The position numbers and the translations under genes are program-made. Under the pieces are notes generated by a model. It was not told where the DNA came from, ran no database searches, and worked only from the letters and a program-made list of their open reading frames with translations. From JBBTCX01 sp964494205 (GTDB taxonomy: Bacteria > Planctomycetota > Phycisphaerae > UBA1845), in the NCBI GenBank assembly GCA_964494205.1, contig CAZBRD010000001.1, forward strand, positions 434,001 to 498,000: a stretch of 64,000 bases of DNA. The letters run 5' to 3'. The number at the start of each line of letters is the position of its first letter. The stretch's first letter is position 1. Shown here piece by piece: positions 23,501 to 31,640 of this stretch.

Positions 23501-25171
23501 CTGTTGAATCTTCGCATGCAGGCGACCAACACCGGGCAGGTGCCACTGAATGTCACCGCCCAGGACACCGCGTTGAACACGTGCGTGATGAACGTGGCCG
23601 GCGTTGATTTCGTCAGTCCGCCCGCGTGCGAACTCGGCGTAGCCAAGCTCGTCGCGCCGGGTGCGATGGGCACCTGGAATTGTCAGATTCGCATCGATTC
23701 CGCCGCCGCTGCACGAGCGATGGACGCGTGCGACAATATCATCGACGGAACCTACGACAACACAGCCAACGTCAGCGGCGTTACGACAGCCAACGGCATG
23801 AACCTCTGCGTGCAAGGTACGACCGTGGCGAGTACGCAATCGTGTGCCGCCGAAATCGTTTTGCCCCAGCCATGCGACATCGACGTGAACAAGCAGGTGA
23901 AGTGCAAGACCGATCCCGACTCAGCCTACGCGGCGTCGATCGACGCGCTTCCGGGCACGACCGAAACGTATCGACTTCAGATCACCAACGCGGGACCGGT
24001 CAACGTGCCGGAAATCTGCATCACCGATGCGCTGGGTTGCAACACGTGGTTCGTGCCCAACTCGGTCAATGCGAGCCTGAATGGAACCAACGTCAACAAT
24101 TGCGTGGCAGCCCCGTTTGGCGCATCGCTTCTCACGGGCGCTCGCGCGTGCTACTCATTCGGTGCATGCAGACCGGCTGCTCCGTGGATCGCGCCAGGCG
24201 AAACGCTTTCCATCACATTCGACGTGACGGTGCCGCCGAACTTTGGCATGGTCGGTCTGGAGACGGATTGCTCCAACACAGCCATGGTTCAGGCATACTC
24301 TGAGAACTGCTCAACGAATCCACCGGTGAATCAGGCTTGCTCCTCCGGCAGCGGCGGTGCTGAGTTCAACGTCTTGATTCCGGGAATAGAGTGCGACAAC
24401 AAGATTTGCGTCGACATCGACAACGACAACGTCTGCGACGTGGGTCCGACTTCCCTGTACACGTTGCCGGACACAACCACGTTCCCCCTCACCATCGATT
24501 ATGTTTCAATGGTCACCAACACGGGTGAATCACCATTGTCCAACGTCCGCATCTGCGATCCATTGCTTGTCGCGAACGCTGCAGCCGCGGGCCTAACGTT
24601 CCTCAATTGCGATTTCTGCGACGGTGTCTGCGATGGCGACTTGCAGGATCAGTGCGCGGACGTTGCACCCATCGCACCGGGTGGTTCTTCGACAGCCCAT
24701 TGCCGTATTCAGGTTCCCACCCGCGAGGCGTGGAATGCGTTTGCGGCCATCGATCCCGACGGCAACGGCGTCTGTTACCGCGACGATCTCGGCGGCCTCG
24801 GTTCGGTTCCGTCGACAACCGGACTTTGCACCAACGGCGCTAATGGCAACGTCAGCACCGATACTTGCTCGACGACGCTTTGCATCCCGATACCCGATTC
24901 AATGGGCGGCTGCTGTCTCGAAGACGGTCAGTGTCTGTATGTAACGGAAGAAGATTGCGCCGGTATGGGCGGCCTCTACAATGGGGATAACGTCCAATGT
25001 CTCGGCGATAACGACGGAAACGGCAAGGACGACCTATGTGACATGGAAATCCCCACCGTTTCCGAATGGGGCTTGGTCATCATGACCTTGCTGTTGCTGA
25101 TCGTCGCGAGAATCTACTTCGGCCAACCGCCCGCGACCGCTTATGCAGCAGTGCCGAAACGTAAGCGCTAG
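20510..25171 (+). CDS. Secreted DUF11-like protein with IPTL-CTERM sorting tail
   Basis: The 1553-residue protein has a signal peptide at about 1-33 and an acidic, Ser/Asp/Pro-rich linker (about 45-90). Residues about 100-390 are a module shared with the 11793 product. Six DUF11-like beta-sandwiches follow, opening with segments such as EIEITKQVRCEG, LDVTKRVRC and CDIDVNKQVKC. A short GGCCLEDGQC...C motif precedes the tail. At about 1513 the sequence reads IPTVSEWGLVIMTLLLL, then a transmembrane stretch and a basic end (PKRKR). This is the IPTL-CTERM arrangement recognised by exosortase-type transpeptidases. The protein is therefore probably processed and anchored at the outer surface. The ATG is preceded by GAGGGGG, and a terminator follows the stop. 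Confidence 0.9.
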   Translation: MTSKHRAFIKSMQAAQWIVAALVLSFTPFVLHAQAVKAKPRPAATTPPVSSDANSSEESNSDNDEGDDDTLPPTQPTGPIGSNPYPDSRGGPLIRGGRPVMDGNLADFKALALFIQQEGVNACAVNQLDNFANGPAVGPDGFQDEPLQDDATPQFRFMHSPINAGNFIFIYYPDTDGLIVPADEDDSWLGVGVNIANGDGDVCIDNPGTPTNECLGITKLTSPPDLPANIMVPFDSDGNGDPCVLGTGAASRWAPSNPVLTFDEAVEGITLAFKLCALDPGDLASPEFTAQYLQSQGNPTALSLFGLDPANFELFPPMNSTCESIRLRGLDGDTVYPDGLGNDDIEIIINNIDTQVAALFPGEDYISVTRYRLAQLGMTLRSDSTGDLSNEDSMFTLCSLDIPEIEITKQVRCEGDADDQWRDSADIAPGSVVEFRVEVANAGNVPLSVTLSDTLQELNNANLDIDQSSLEATLFRPADGPGVAINPANAATFGLSPIFFTATPAGFLGGIVAGEPRFLGLMNPTEVCLDNDDFILGDRLVLTFSATSSVGTSFCSQQPVDIDIRNSISATGDPDSPPELDGDEVVDMAGGAPDTPRERLRGGDDNVVTINVLCQNLNLLKEVRLLPNGAFATGDTPLIIPAAGGQVQLQYRYTVQNLGEVAQDITLSDVALCQHAAGVPGITLPDCEICGEPTPGILNALVPIGGTLQSSCSITFNNVDTLRSFLTLDNNQTCHSAPSAGNPNDCYGNCATVEGEIGGTNDICGGGVVTDTSNATICNRVCMLDVTKRVRCILDSCTSPTMFGPFVDSTTDPLQVTPSSCVQYEIEVRNTSTDTPMCRIQLEDILSGSPADITFAAGSAQLDVGGVPCPMPACFNVTGAPCEINPASCPAFTGGVFAPGQMFRVRFRATIPTGANAAMPDPINMITVDGAADCPGGVPAYSCEDTSSVDLDVLSTGLRCDSKQWQFQTDTDADCDADPPFGAFSSSINLTNAVFPVLLNLRMQATNTGQVPLNVTAQDTALNTCVMNVAGVDFVSPPACELGVAKLVAPGAMGTWNCQIRIDSAAAARAMDACDNIIDGTYDNTANVSGVTTANGMNLCVQGTTVASTQSCAAEIVLPQPCDIDVNKQVKCKTDPDSAYAASIDALPGTTETYRLQITNAGPVNVPEICITDALGCNTWFVPNSVNASLNGTNVNNCVAAPFGASLLTGARACYSFGACRPAAPWIAPGETLSITFDVTVPPNFGMVGLETDCSNTAMVQAYSENCSTNPPVNQACSSGSGGAEFNVLIPGIECDNKICVDIDNDNVCDVGPTSLYTLPDTTTFPLTIDYVSMVTNTGESPLSNVRICDPLLVANAAAAGLTFLNCDFCDGVCDGDLQDQCADVAPIAPGGSSTAHCRIQVPTREAWNAFAAIDPDGNGVCYRDDLGGLGSVPSTTGLCTNGANGNVSTDTCSTTLCIPIPDSMGGCCLEDGQCLYVTEEDCAGMGGLYNGDNVQCLGDNDGNGKDDLCDMEIPTVSEWGLVIMTLLLLIVARIYFGQPPATAYAAVPKRKR

Positions 25172-25204
25172 TTTCTGGTAAACGTCGCTCGTGGAGGAAA
25201 AGAG

Positions 25205-25231
25205 GGTGGGTGCCCAGCACCCACCTTTTTT
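25205..25231 (+). terminator. Intrinsic terminator after the IPTL-CTERM gene
   Basis: A 9-bp GC-rich stem (ggtgggtgc at 25205-25213 and gcacccacc at 25217-25225) with a 3-base loop is followed by six T residues. Confidence 0.9.
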
Positions 25232-25403
25232 CATGGCAGAATCGGGTTTTTCCGCGATAGATTCCCTTTCCTGCAATCGTTTACCCCTCGATTCACATCT
25301 CGGTTTAGAGTATTCTCATAACACTGGAGCACTTGGTTCCAGACGGCGGATGGATCCGCTGTTAATGCGTTAACACCCACCCGACTATCTACGAGGCTTC
25401 GAT

Positions 25404-28400
25404 TTGAACATGCCGAACCTGCAGACCACAAAGCTCACTCGGACTTTCGCAATCGCTATTCTCTTTTCAATCAGCTTGGCTGCCGTGGGCACCGCCCGCG
25501 ATTACGACATTCGCTTCAAGTCGGGTCTCGTGCGCAACGCAGCCCAGGACCGCGATCAGAAGCTCGCGCGCTTCCAGGAATCGTCCACAACCGGCGCACG
25601 TCGCTGCGTCGTGCAATTCGACACGCCGGTCGATCGCGCGCACCGCGAACAACTGACTGCCGCGGGTCTGACTCTCCAGACCTCCCTCGGCAACAACGCC
25701 TTCATCGCTCAGTTCGATCCCGCCCAGGCAGATTTCGCGCGCCTCGCAGACGACACGTTGCTCGCACACATTCAGCCGATCAACGTCAACTGGAAGCTTC
25801 ACCCGATGATCATTCGCGGCACGATTCCGCCTTACGCGATCATCCCTCAGACGACGGCTGACACCGAAGCGCGCGGCCTGACCATCGGCGCTTACATCCT
25901 CTTTCACCCCGACGTGCCCTTGGCGACCGGCGAGCGCATCGCCGCCAACCACGGCGCAAACGTTCGCGACCGCATCCGCTCCGTGAATGGTCTTGTCATT
26001 GAGCTTCCGCTGGCCAACATCCCCGCGCTCGCAGCCATGGATGAAGTGCTGTGGATCGAACCGCCGCTCCCGCACTTTGAGGCGGTGAACGACAGTAACC
26101 GCCAACTTGTCGGCGCGAACATCGTGCAATCAGCGCCGTACAACCTCGACGGTTCCGGCATTCGGGCGCTCATCTTCGATGCAGGCCAAGTAGCCCTCGA
26201 TCACCCTGACTTCGAAGGCCGCATCGTAAACGACGGCGACACCAGCGGCGTCATCTCGCACGCAACGCACGTCGCAGGCACGGTCGGAGGTTCCGGCGAA
26301 GCGAGCGGCGGTCTATTCCGCGGCATGGCGCCGAACTGCGACTTGATCACGTTCGGCTTCCAGTGGGACGACGCGCAAGGCGTTTTCCTCTACGCGAATC
26401 CGGGTGACATCGAGCAGGATTATGAAGACGCAATCACCAACTTCGACGCGGATATCTCCAACAATTCGATCGGCACCAACACCTGCTGGAACGGTTTCCC
26501 GTGCGAAATCACCGGCGATTACGGTGTGACGGATCAGTTGATCGACAGCATGGTGACGGGCGCCGCCTTCGGAAGCCCGTTCCGCATCGTGTGGGCGAAC
26601 GGCAACGAGCGAAGCTGCCCATTCTGCGGCCCAGAGCACACACCGGAAGGATTCCATTCGTCGGCCCCGCCCGCCTGCGCCAAGAATCAGGTCGCGGTCG
26701 GCGCGGTGAACTCCAACGACGACTCGATGACCGACTTCTCCAGTTGGGGCCCGTGCGATGACGGCCGCATGAAGCCCGACATCGTCGCTCCTGGCTGCCA
26801 GAGCAACGCGGACCAGGGCGTCACTTCCTGCTCAGCCTTCGGAGATTACGAATCGCTCTGCGGCACGTCGATGGCGTCACCGACCGTTTGCGGCCTCGGT
26901 GTGTTGTTGCTGGAGGACTTCCGCAACCAATTTCCAAAACGTCCCGACTTCCGCAACTCGACTTTGAGGACCATCCTCGCACACACCGCAGAAGACTGGG
27001 GCGACGTCGGACCTGACTACTCGAGCGGTTACGGCAGTGTTCGCATCCAACCAGCCATCGACTTCATGCGTAGCGGCAACTTCCTAGAGGCAGAAGTCGA
27101 TCAGGGCGGCACGTATTCCGTGCTCGTCATCGTGAACCCGGGCGATCCGTTCATGAAAGTGACCATCGCCTGGGACGACCCAGCCAACGCACCGCTCGTC
27201 GAAGCAGCTCTCATCAACGACCTCGATCTCGTCGTTTACGACCCCAGCGGTGCGCAGGTCTTCCCGTGGACGCTCAATCCGGAAGAACCCGGCGAACCGG
27301 CTGTGCAGACTCAGCTCGACCGCCTCAACAACATCGAGCAAGTGTTCCGCGCCAACCCAGAGCCAGGTGTCTACCGCGTGGAGGTTCAAGGTTTCAACGT
27401 GCCGCAAGGCCCACAGACTTTTTCGATCGCCGGCTCGCCGATGGTGGTTAACTGCTCGACGCGCGGCGTCGTCTCGCTCGATCGCTCGAAGTACGCTTGC
27501 AGCAACACCGCGACGATCCAAGTCGTCGACTGCGACCTGAACACCAATGACGAGACCGTCGAAACACTGAACGTCGTTGTGTACTCCTCGCTCGAACCAG
27601 CCGGCGAACAGATCACGCTCGAGGAAAGCGGCGGCGCGACGGCGCTCTTCCGCGGCACGATCAACCTCAGCATCAATGACGCCACCGGTGTTCTGCTGAT
27701 CGGCGACGGCGCTTCGGTCACAGCCAAATATATCGACGCCGATGACGGATTCGGCGGCACCAACGTCGACGTGGTCGACGCAGCCGTGGTCGATTGCGTC
27801 CCTCCCACGGTGCTGTCGGTCGAAGCGACAAACATCCTGCCGTACAACGCGACGATCCACTTCGTCACGAACGAGTCAGCCCGCGCATCAGTGCGCTACG
27901 GCCTCTCTTGCGATGCCCTCGATGGATTGGCAGCCGAAGAGGACTTCTCCTCGACTCACGACGTTCTCTTGTCCGGCCTGGCGGAGGACACCGTGTACTT
28001 CTACGCCATTGATGTCGTCGATACGGTCGCGAACGAAACCACGTTCAACGCCGGCGGCACCTGCTACGCATTCGGCACCGCCGACATTCCCAATTTCTTC
28101 ACGCAGGAGATTAACGGCATCAGCGATCTTCAGTTCACCACCATCGACTTTACGCCCAACGACACCGTCGATCGTTACGACGCCTGCGTGGTGACCATCA
28201 GTTCGCTGCCGACCGATCCGTCGATCGGCACACCGCTGACTTTGCCCAACGACGGTTTTGCGCAGGTTCAACTCGCGGACGGTGCGCTGGTCACGCTGTA
28301 CGGCGTTGACTATCCGAGTTTCTTCGTGGGTAGCAATGGCTACATCACGTTCACCGCGGGCGACAACGACGGTTCCGAATCCCTTACCGATCACTTTGAT

Positions 28401-30368
28401 ACGCCGCGCATCTCGGCCCTTTTCGATAACCTCAATCCCACAACCGGCGGCACGATAAGCTGGCTGCAACTCGGCAACCGCGCGGTGGTTACATGGGAGA
28501 ACGTCCCGGACGGCGCTCCCAACACAATGAACACCGTGCAGGTCGAAATGTACTTTGATGGTCGTATCACGATCAGCTATCTCGCTTTGTCGACGACGGA
28601 CGGCATCGTCGGCCTGTCCGATGGCGAAGGCCTTAGTGAGTACTTCGCGGAGTCCGACCTCAACGCATTTGGCACCTGCGGTCCGCGGCCACCGCGTGCC
28701 CAGCGCGTCAACGCGTTCACCGTCGTCGATACGCCGGTGACCATCATGCTGCTTGCCAATGACGACGGCCTGCCCAATCCACCCGGCGCGCTCGAATACC
28801 TCATCACCCAACTGCCGATCGACGGCACGCTCAGCGATCCCAACGCCGGTTCGATCAATGCGATTCCGTACGTACTTGCAAACAACGGCGCGCAAGTTCT
28901 CTACACGCCCGATGCAGGCGACACCGGCTCTGACAATTTCCGCTTCGCAGCCCGCGACGGCGGTGTTGCACCTGAAGGCGGCGAATCCGGTCCCGCGCTC
29001 GTCCTGCTCACGGTCGATCTCGATTGCAACCTCAATGCCATCGGCGATCCGTTCGACCTGGCTGACGGCACCAGTTTGGATTGCAACGTCAATGCGATTC
29101 CCGACGAGTGTGATATCGCCACGGGCCACAGCTTCGACTGCGAGCCCGATGCGATTCCCGATGAATGTCAGGCTGACTGCAACAACAACGGCATGACCGA
29201 CGCCTGCGACATCGCCGGCGCCATCAGCAACGACTGCAACGCCAACACCATTCCGGACGAGTGCGATCTCGCCGGCTGGGCCAACAACTTCTTCGCGACG
29301 CAGTATGATCCGCCGTTGGCCATCGTGGAGAGCGGAACCACGCAGGTGATCTTCCACGTCGACGCGGATGTTCCCATTGTCGACGTCAACGTTCACCTCG
29401 ACATCACGCACCCGCGCACCGGCGATCTGTGGATCGCGCTGCGCCACAACGGACTCTCAGCCGTGTTGGCTGATCGTTGCGGCGGAGATGGCGACAACTA
29501 CACCGGCACGGTGTTCGACGACGAGGCCGTCACCGAGATCTGCGCCGGAACCTCTCCGTTCTTCGGCGATTTCATCCCCGATCGTCCGTTCAGCATTTTC
29601 GATGGCCAGAGCATGCAGGGCGATTGGGTCCTACTCGTTCGCGACACGGTTCAGGGCAACGCGGGCACGCTCAACAGCTGGGTGCTGCACCTGCCGGTCG
29701 GCTCGCCCGACTGCAACATCAACGCCGTTCCCGACGATTGCGAGCCGGACTGCAACGGCAACGACCGCGTCGACGAATGCGATATCACCGACGGCGTCAG
29801 CATGGATGCAAACGGCGACGGCATCCCCGATGAGTGCTCGCCTCCGTTAACGATTGTCTCCAGCAATCCGCCGAATGGAGCTATTGATGCGCGACAACCT
29901 ACCAACATCAACGGCAAAACAATCCCCGGCTGGTCTCAGCTCGAAGTGACATTCTCTTCTAGCCCAGGCGCCGTGTTGCCAATCGACTTTACCGTAACTT
30001 CCACCCACGGAATTGTGCCTGTTGTCACGAGCGCTGTGGTCAACGGTTCGGTGGTCAACTTAACATTGTCGAATCGCATTCCGCCCGGCGCATGGACGAA
30101 GATCACGCACGGCCCGAGCAGCAGCAGCGTCTGCCTCGGCTACCTGCCAGCCGACACCAACGCCGACCGCAGTTCGAGCCCGGTGGACATTCTCCACCTC
30201 ATCGACTGCATCAACGGCGTGAACCAGTGCATGATCTGGCAGACAGATCTGGACCGCAGCGGCGTCACCAACCCAGCCGACATCCTCCGCGTCATCGACC
30301 TGCTCAACGGCGCGGATGCCTTCGAAGTCTGGAACGGCCAAACACTCGGCGCGTCGCCTTGCCAATAG
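25404..30368 (+). CDS. Secreted subtilisin-like protease (S8) with P-domain and dockerin-like tail
   Basis: The 1654-residue protein has a signal peptide (about 1-31) and a long pro-region. The S8 domain has catalytic Asp259 (IFDAGQ), His289 (SHATHVAG) and Ser489 (CGTSMASP). Downstream are a fibronectin-III-like domain (about 795-890), a beta-rich module with FFVGSNGYITF (about 895-1090), a tandem-95/Big_17-like domain (about 1095-1205) and DCNxNxIPDECD repeats (about 1210-1290). A proprotein-convertase P-domain (about 1292-1432) follows, then a module with the DARQP motif and a dockerin-like end (NPADILRVIDLLNG). By family it is an extracellular endopeptidase, and P-domains usually stabilise such enzymes. 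The start is TTG with CGAGG seven bases upstream; ATG at 25410 is the alternative. Its tail closely matches that of the convergent gene ending at 31641. Confidence 0.92.
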   Translation: MNMPNLQTTKLTRTFAIAILFSISLAAVGTARDYDIRFKSGLVRNAAQDRDQKLARFQESSTTGARRCVVQFDTPVDRAHREQLTAAGLTLQTSLGNNAFIAQFDPAQADFARLADDTLLAHIQPINVNWKLHPMIIRGTIPPYAIIPQTTADTEARGLTIGAYILFHPDVPLATGERIAANHGANVRDRIRSVNGLVIELPLANIPALAAMDEVLWIEPPLPHFEAVNDSNRQLVGANIVQSAPYNLDGSGIRALIFDAGQVALDHPDFEGRIVNDGDTSGVISHATHVAGTVGGSGEASGGLFRGMAPNCDLITFGFQWDDAQGVFLYANPGDIEQDYEDAITNFDADISNNSIGTNTCWNGFPCEITGDYGVTDQLIDSMVTGAAFGSPFRIVWANGNERSCPFCGPEHTPEGFHSSAPPACAKNQVAVGAVNSNDDSMTDFSSWGPCDDGRMKPDIVAPGCQSNADQGVTSCSAFGDYESLCGTSMASPTVCGLGVLLLEDFRNQFPKRPDFRNSTLRTILAHTAEDWGDVGPDYSSGYGSVRIQPAIDFMRSGNFLEAEVDQGGTYSVLVIVNPGDPFMKVTIAWDDPANAPLVEAALINDLDLVVYDPSGAQVFPWTLNPEEPGEPAVQTQLDRLNNIEQVFRANPEPGVYRVEVQGFNVPQGPQTFSIAGSPMVVNCSTRGVVSLDRSKYACSNTATIQVVDCDLNTNDETVETLNVVVYSSLEPAGEQITLEESGGATALFRGTINLSINDATGVLLIGDGASVTAKYIDADDGFGGTNVDVVDAAVVDCVPPTVLSVEATNILPYNATIHFVTNESARASVRYGLSCDALDGLAAEEDFSSTHDVLLSGLAEDTVYFYAIDVVDTVANETTFNAGGTCYAFGTADIPNFFTQEINGISDLQFTTIDFTPNDTVDRYDACVVTISSLPTDPSIGTPLTLPNDGFAQVQLADGALVTLYGVDYPSFFVGSNGYITFTAGDNDGSESLTDHFDTPRISALFDNLNPTTGGTISWLQLGNRAVVTWENVPDGAPNTMNTVQVEMYFDGRITISYLALSTTDGIVGLSDGEGLSEYFAESDLNAFGTCGPRPPRAQRVNAFTVVDTPVTIMLLANDDGLPNPPGALEYLITQLPIDGTLSDPNAGSINAIPYVLANNGAQVLYTPDAGDTGSDNFRFAARDGGVAPEGGESGPALVLLTVDLDCNLNAIGDPFDLADGTSLDCNVNAIPDECDIATGHSFDCEPDAIPDECQADCNNNGMTDACDIAGAISNDCNANTIPDECDLAGWANNFFATQYDPPLAIVESGTTQVIFHVDADVPIVDVNVHLDITHPRTGDLWIALRHNGLSAVLADRCGGDGDNYTGTVFDDEAVTEICAGTSPFFGDFIPDRPFSIFDGQSMQGDWVLLVRDTVQGNAGTLNSWVLHLPVGSPDCNINAVPDDCEPDCNGNDRVDECDITDGVSMDANGDGIPDECSPPLTIVSSNPPNGAIDARQPTNINGKTIPGWSQLEVTFSSSPGAVLPIDFTVTSTHGIVPVVTSAVVNGSVVNLTLSNRIPPGAWTKITHGPSSSSVCLGYLPADTNADRSSSPVDILHLIDCINGVNQCMIWQTDLDRSGVTNPADILRVIDLLNGADAFEVWNGQTLGASPCQ

Positions 30369-30399
30369 GAAGTAGAAGTTGAGATTTCTGGTAACTCTT

Positions 30400-30429
30400 C
30401 TCAGCGTCGGGTTCATGACCGACGCTGAG
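30400..30429 (+). terminator. Possible terminator hairpin after the subtilase gene
   Basis: An 11-bp perfect stem (ctcagcgtcgg at 30400-30410 and ccgacgctgag at 30419-30429) has an 8-base loop. It starts 32 bases after the stop codon but lacks a following T-run. Confidence 0.5.
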
Positions 30430-30471
30430 TCGTTACTGGGACACCTGTCTGCTTGGTGATACCGATCATCC

Positions 30472-30556
30472 GTCCCGTTAGGGACAGGTCGAAAATAGCC
30501 CAGCATTTCAATGCTGGGTAAGCGTTTGGTGCATCAGGTTTGAGTGCCGGAGGCAC
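30472..30556. repeat. REP-like cluster of three hairpins
   Basis: Three palindromes occur in series: gtccc-gtta-gggac (30472-30485), cccagcat-ttca-atgctggg (30499-30518) and gtgcc-gga-ggcac (30544-30556). The close spacing and short loops look like a composite dispersed palindromic element. No transposase is adjacent. Confidence 0.6.
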
Positions 30557-30607
30557 GATCGAACGGCAAAAAGAAAGCGCAGTGTTTAGGGTCCGCCCTG
30601 CGTCGGG

Positions 30608-30661
30608 TGGCATGGCCAAGCGAAGCGCCGCCATGCCCGTACCAGTCGCGACTTCTGCACC
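30608..30661. repeat. 54-bp direct repeat, copy A
   Basis: This segment contains ggcatggc...gccatgcc arms (30609-30616 and 30630-30637). It matches 30862-30915 with one difference seen by eye (g to a in the left arm). Confidence 0.85.
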
Positions 30662-30744
30662 CGTAGTGTGTAGGGTCCGCCCCGCGGACCTCTTCAACAT
30701 CATCCGGGCCTTGGCGTCTTTGCGAGAGCCTATTCCTCGGGTGG

Positions 30745-30770
30745 CACGGTCAAGCCGCAGCTTGGCCGTG
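30745..30770. repeat. Hairpin element between the two direct-repeat copies
   Basis: An 11-bp stem (cacggtcaagc and gcttggccgtg, one G-T pair) has the loop cgca. It belongs to the same palindromic cluster and has no T-run. Confidence 0.55.
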
Positions 30771-30861
30771 GTGGATGCCACTGCAGTCCCCTGGTGAGCT
30801 GATCCGCAATATGACCGTGCTAACCTATTAGTGTGACGACCTTGGCACGACTGCAGTTTGA

Positions 30862-30915
30862 TGGCATGACCAAGCGAAGCGCCGCCATGCCCGTACCAGT
30901 CGCGACTTCTGCACC
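30862..30915. repeat. 54-bp direct repeat, copy B
   Basis: This is the second copy of the 30608-30661 element. Its left arm is ggcatgac, so the palindrome has one mismatch. Confidence 0.85.
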
Positions 30916-31640
30916 TATATAGTGCGTTTGTTGGGTCAGAAGCGCCGACAAACTCCAGCTTTGCGCCTTGGCGTCTTTGCGTGAGCCACCACCACAATTT
31001 CGCGTGCCTGCTCCCATTCTCTCAACCATGCGTGCGCCGGTGTTGTTATCAGGGTGCCATGAAATCCAATACGCGTGATTCCGCACCCGCCAGGCACAAC
31101 TCAGCCACCCAGCCCGCACCGCCCACAACACCCCGTTCTGCGCGAAAAAGAAATTCCCATTGCAAAAGCCACGTTCCCGATAGCGCCCGCCGCGAATTTC
31201 ACCTGCGCCGCGCAAAAGCGCGAAGATTCCAACCCCATTCTCTCGTCACCCGACGGCACGCATTCGCTCATTGCGCCATAACCAAAGCCCGCGCAAGTCA
31301 ATCCCACACCGAAAATCTTGCAGGCTCCCGACGTCCCCCCACCCTTCATCAAACAAATCTCAGTGCCTGTGTGTCTTCGCGGTTTTCCCAACCAATATAC
31401 AATCGTAAACAGCCCCCACGCAGTGGGTCGCCAATCGACAATGGTCGTATCCGTCCAATCAAAGTTGGCGTTTTGGCTTTAGGTTTTAGGTTTTCTCCAA
31501 TGTTTCGACGTTTGGACTTTTGGACGTTTCGACGTTTAGTTTGTGCCACCCAGTGTCACTACTTAACACAAATTTTTCTCCCGTAGCCATTAGCCATTTG
31601 GAACTGGAGCTTTACGGCCTACATTGTGAAAGGAATTGCC

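Larger units (their letters stand above)
30369..31640. other. Palindrome-rich 1.27-kb gap between convergent genes
   Basis: No credible gene was found. Just after the protease stop is an 11-bp hairpin without a T-run. Then come three small hairpins in a row (30472-30556), a 54-base near-perfect direct repeat (30608-30661 and 30862-30915), another 11-bp hairpin (30745-30770), a repeated cttggcgtctttgcg segment (about 30711 and 30965) and a tract of short gtttcgacgttt repeats (about 31502-31536). The makeup resembles dispersed REP/BIME-type elements that collect at convergent 3' ends. Confidence 0.7.

Noticed and set aside
27888..29447. 519-codon open frame antisense to the subtilase gene
   Set aside because: It lies wholly opposite a gene with catalytic motifs and good domain content. 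The product is low-complexity and Val/Arg/Ile-rich, as expected from the codon bias of the real strand.
30480..30920. CRISPR array
   Set aside because: Direct repeats are only two copies, 254 bases apart, with other hairpins between them. There are no regular spacers and no cas genes.
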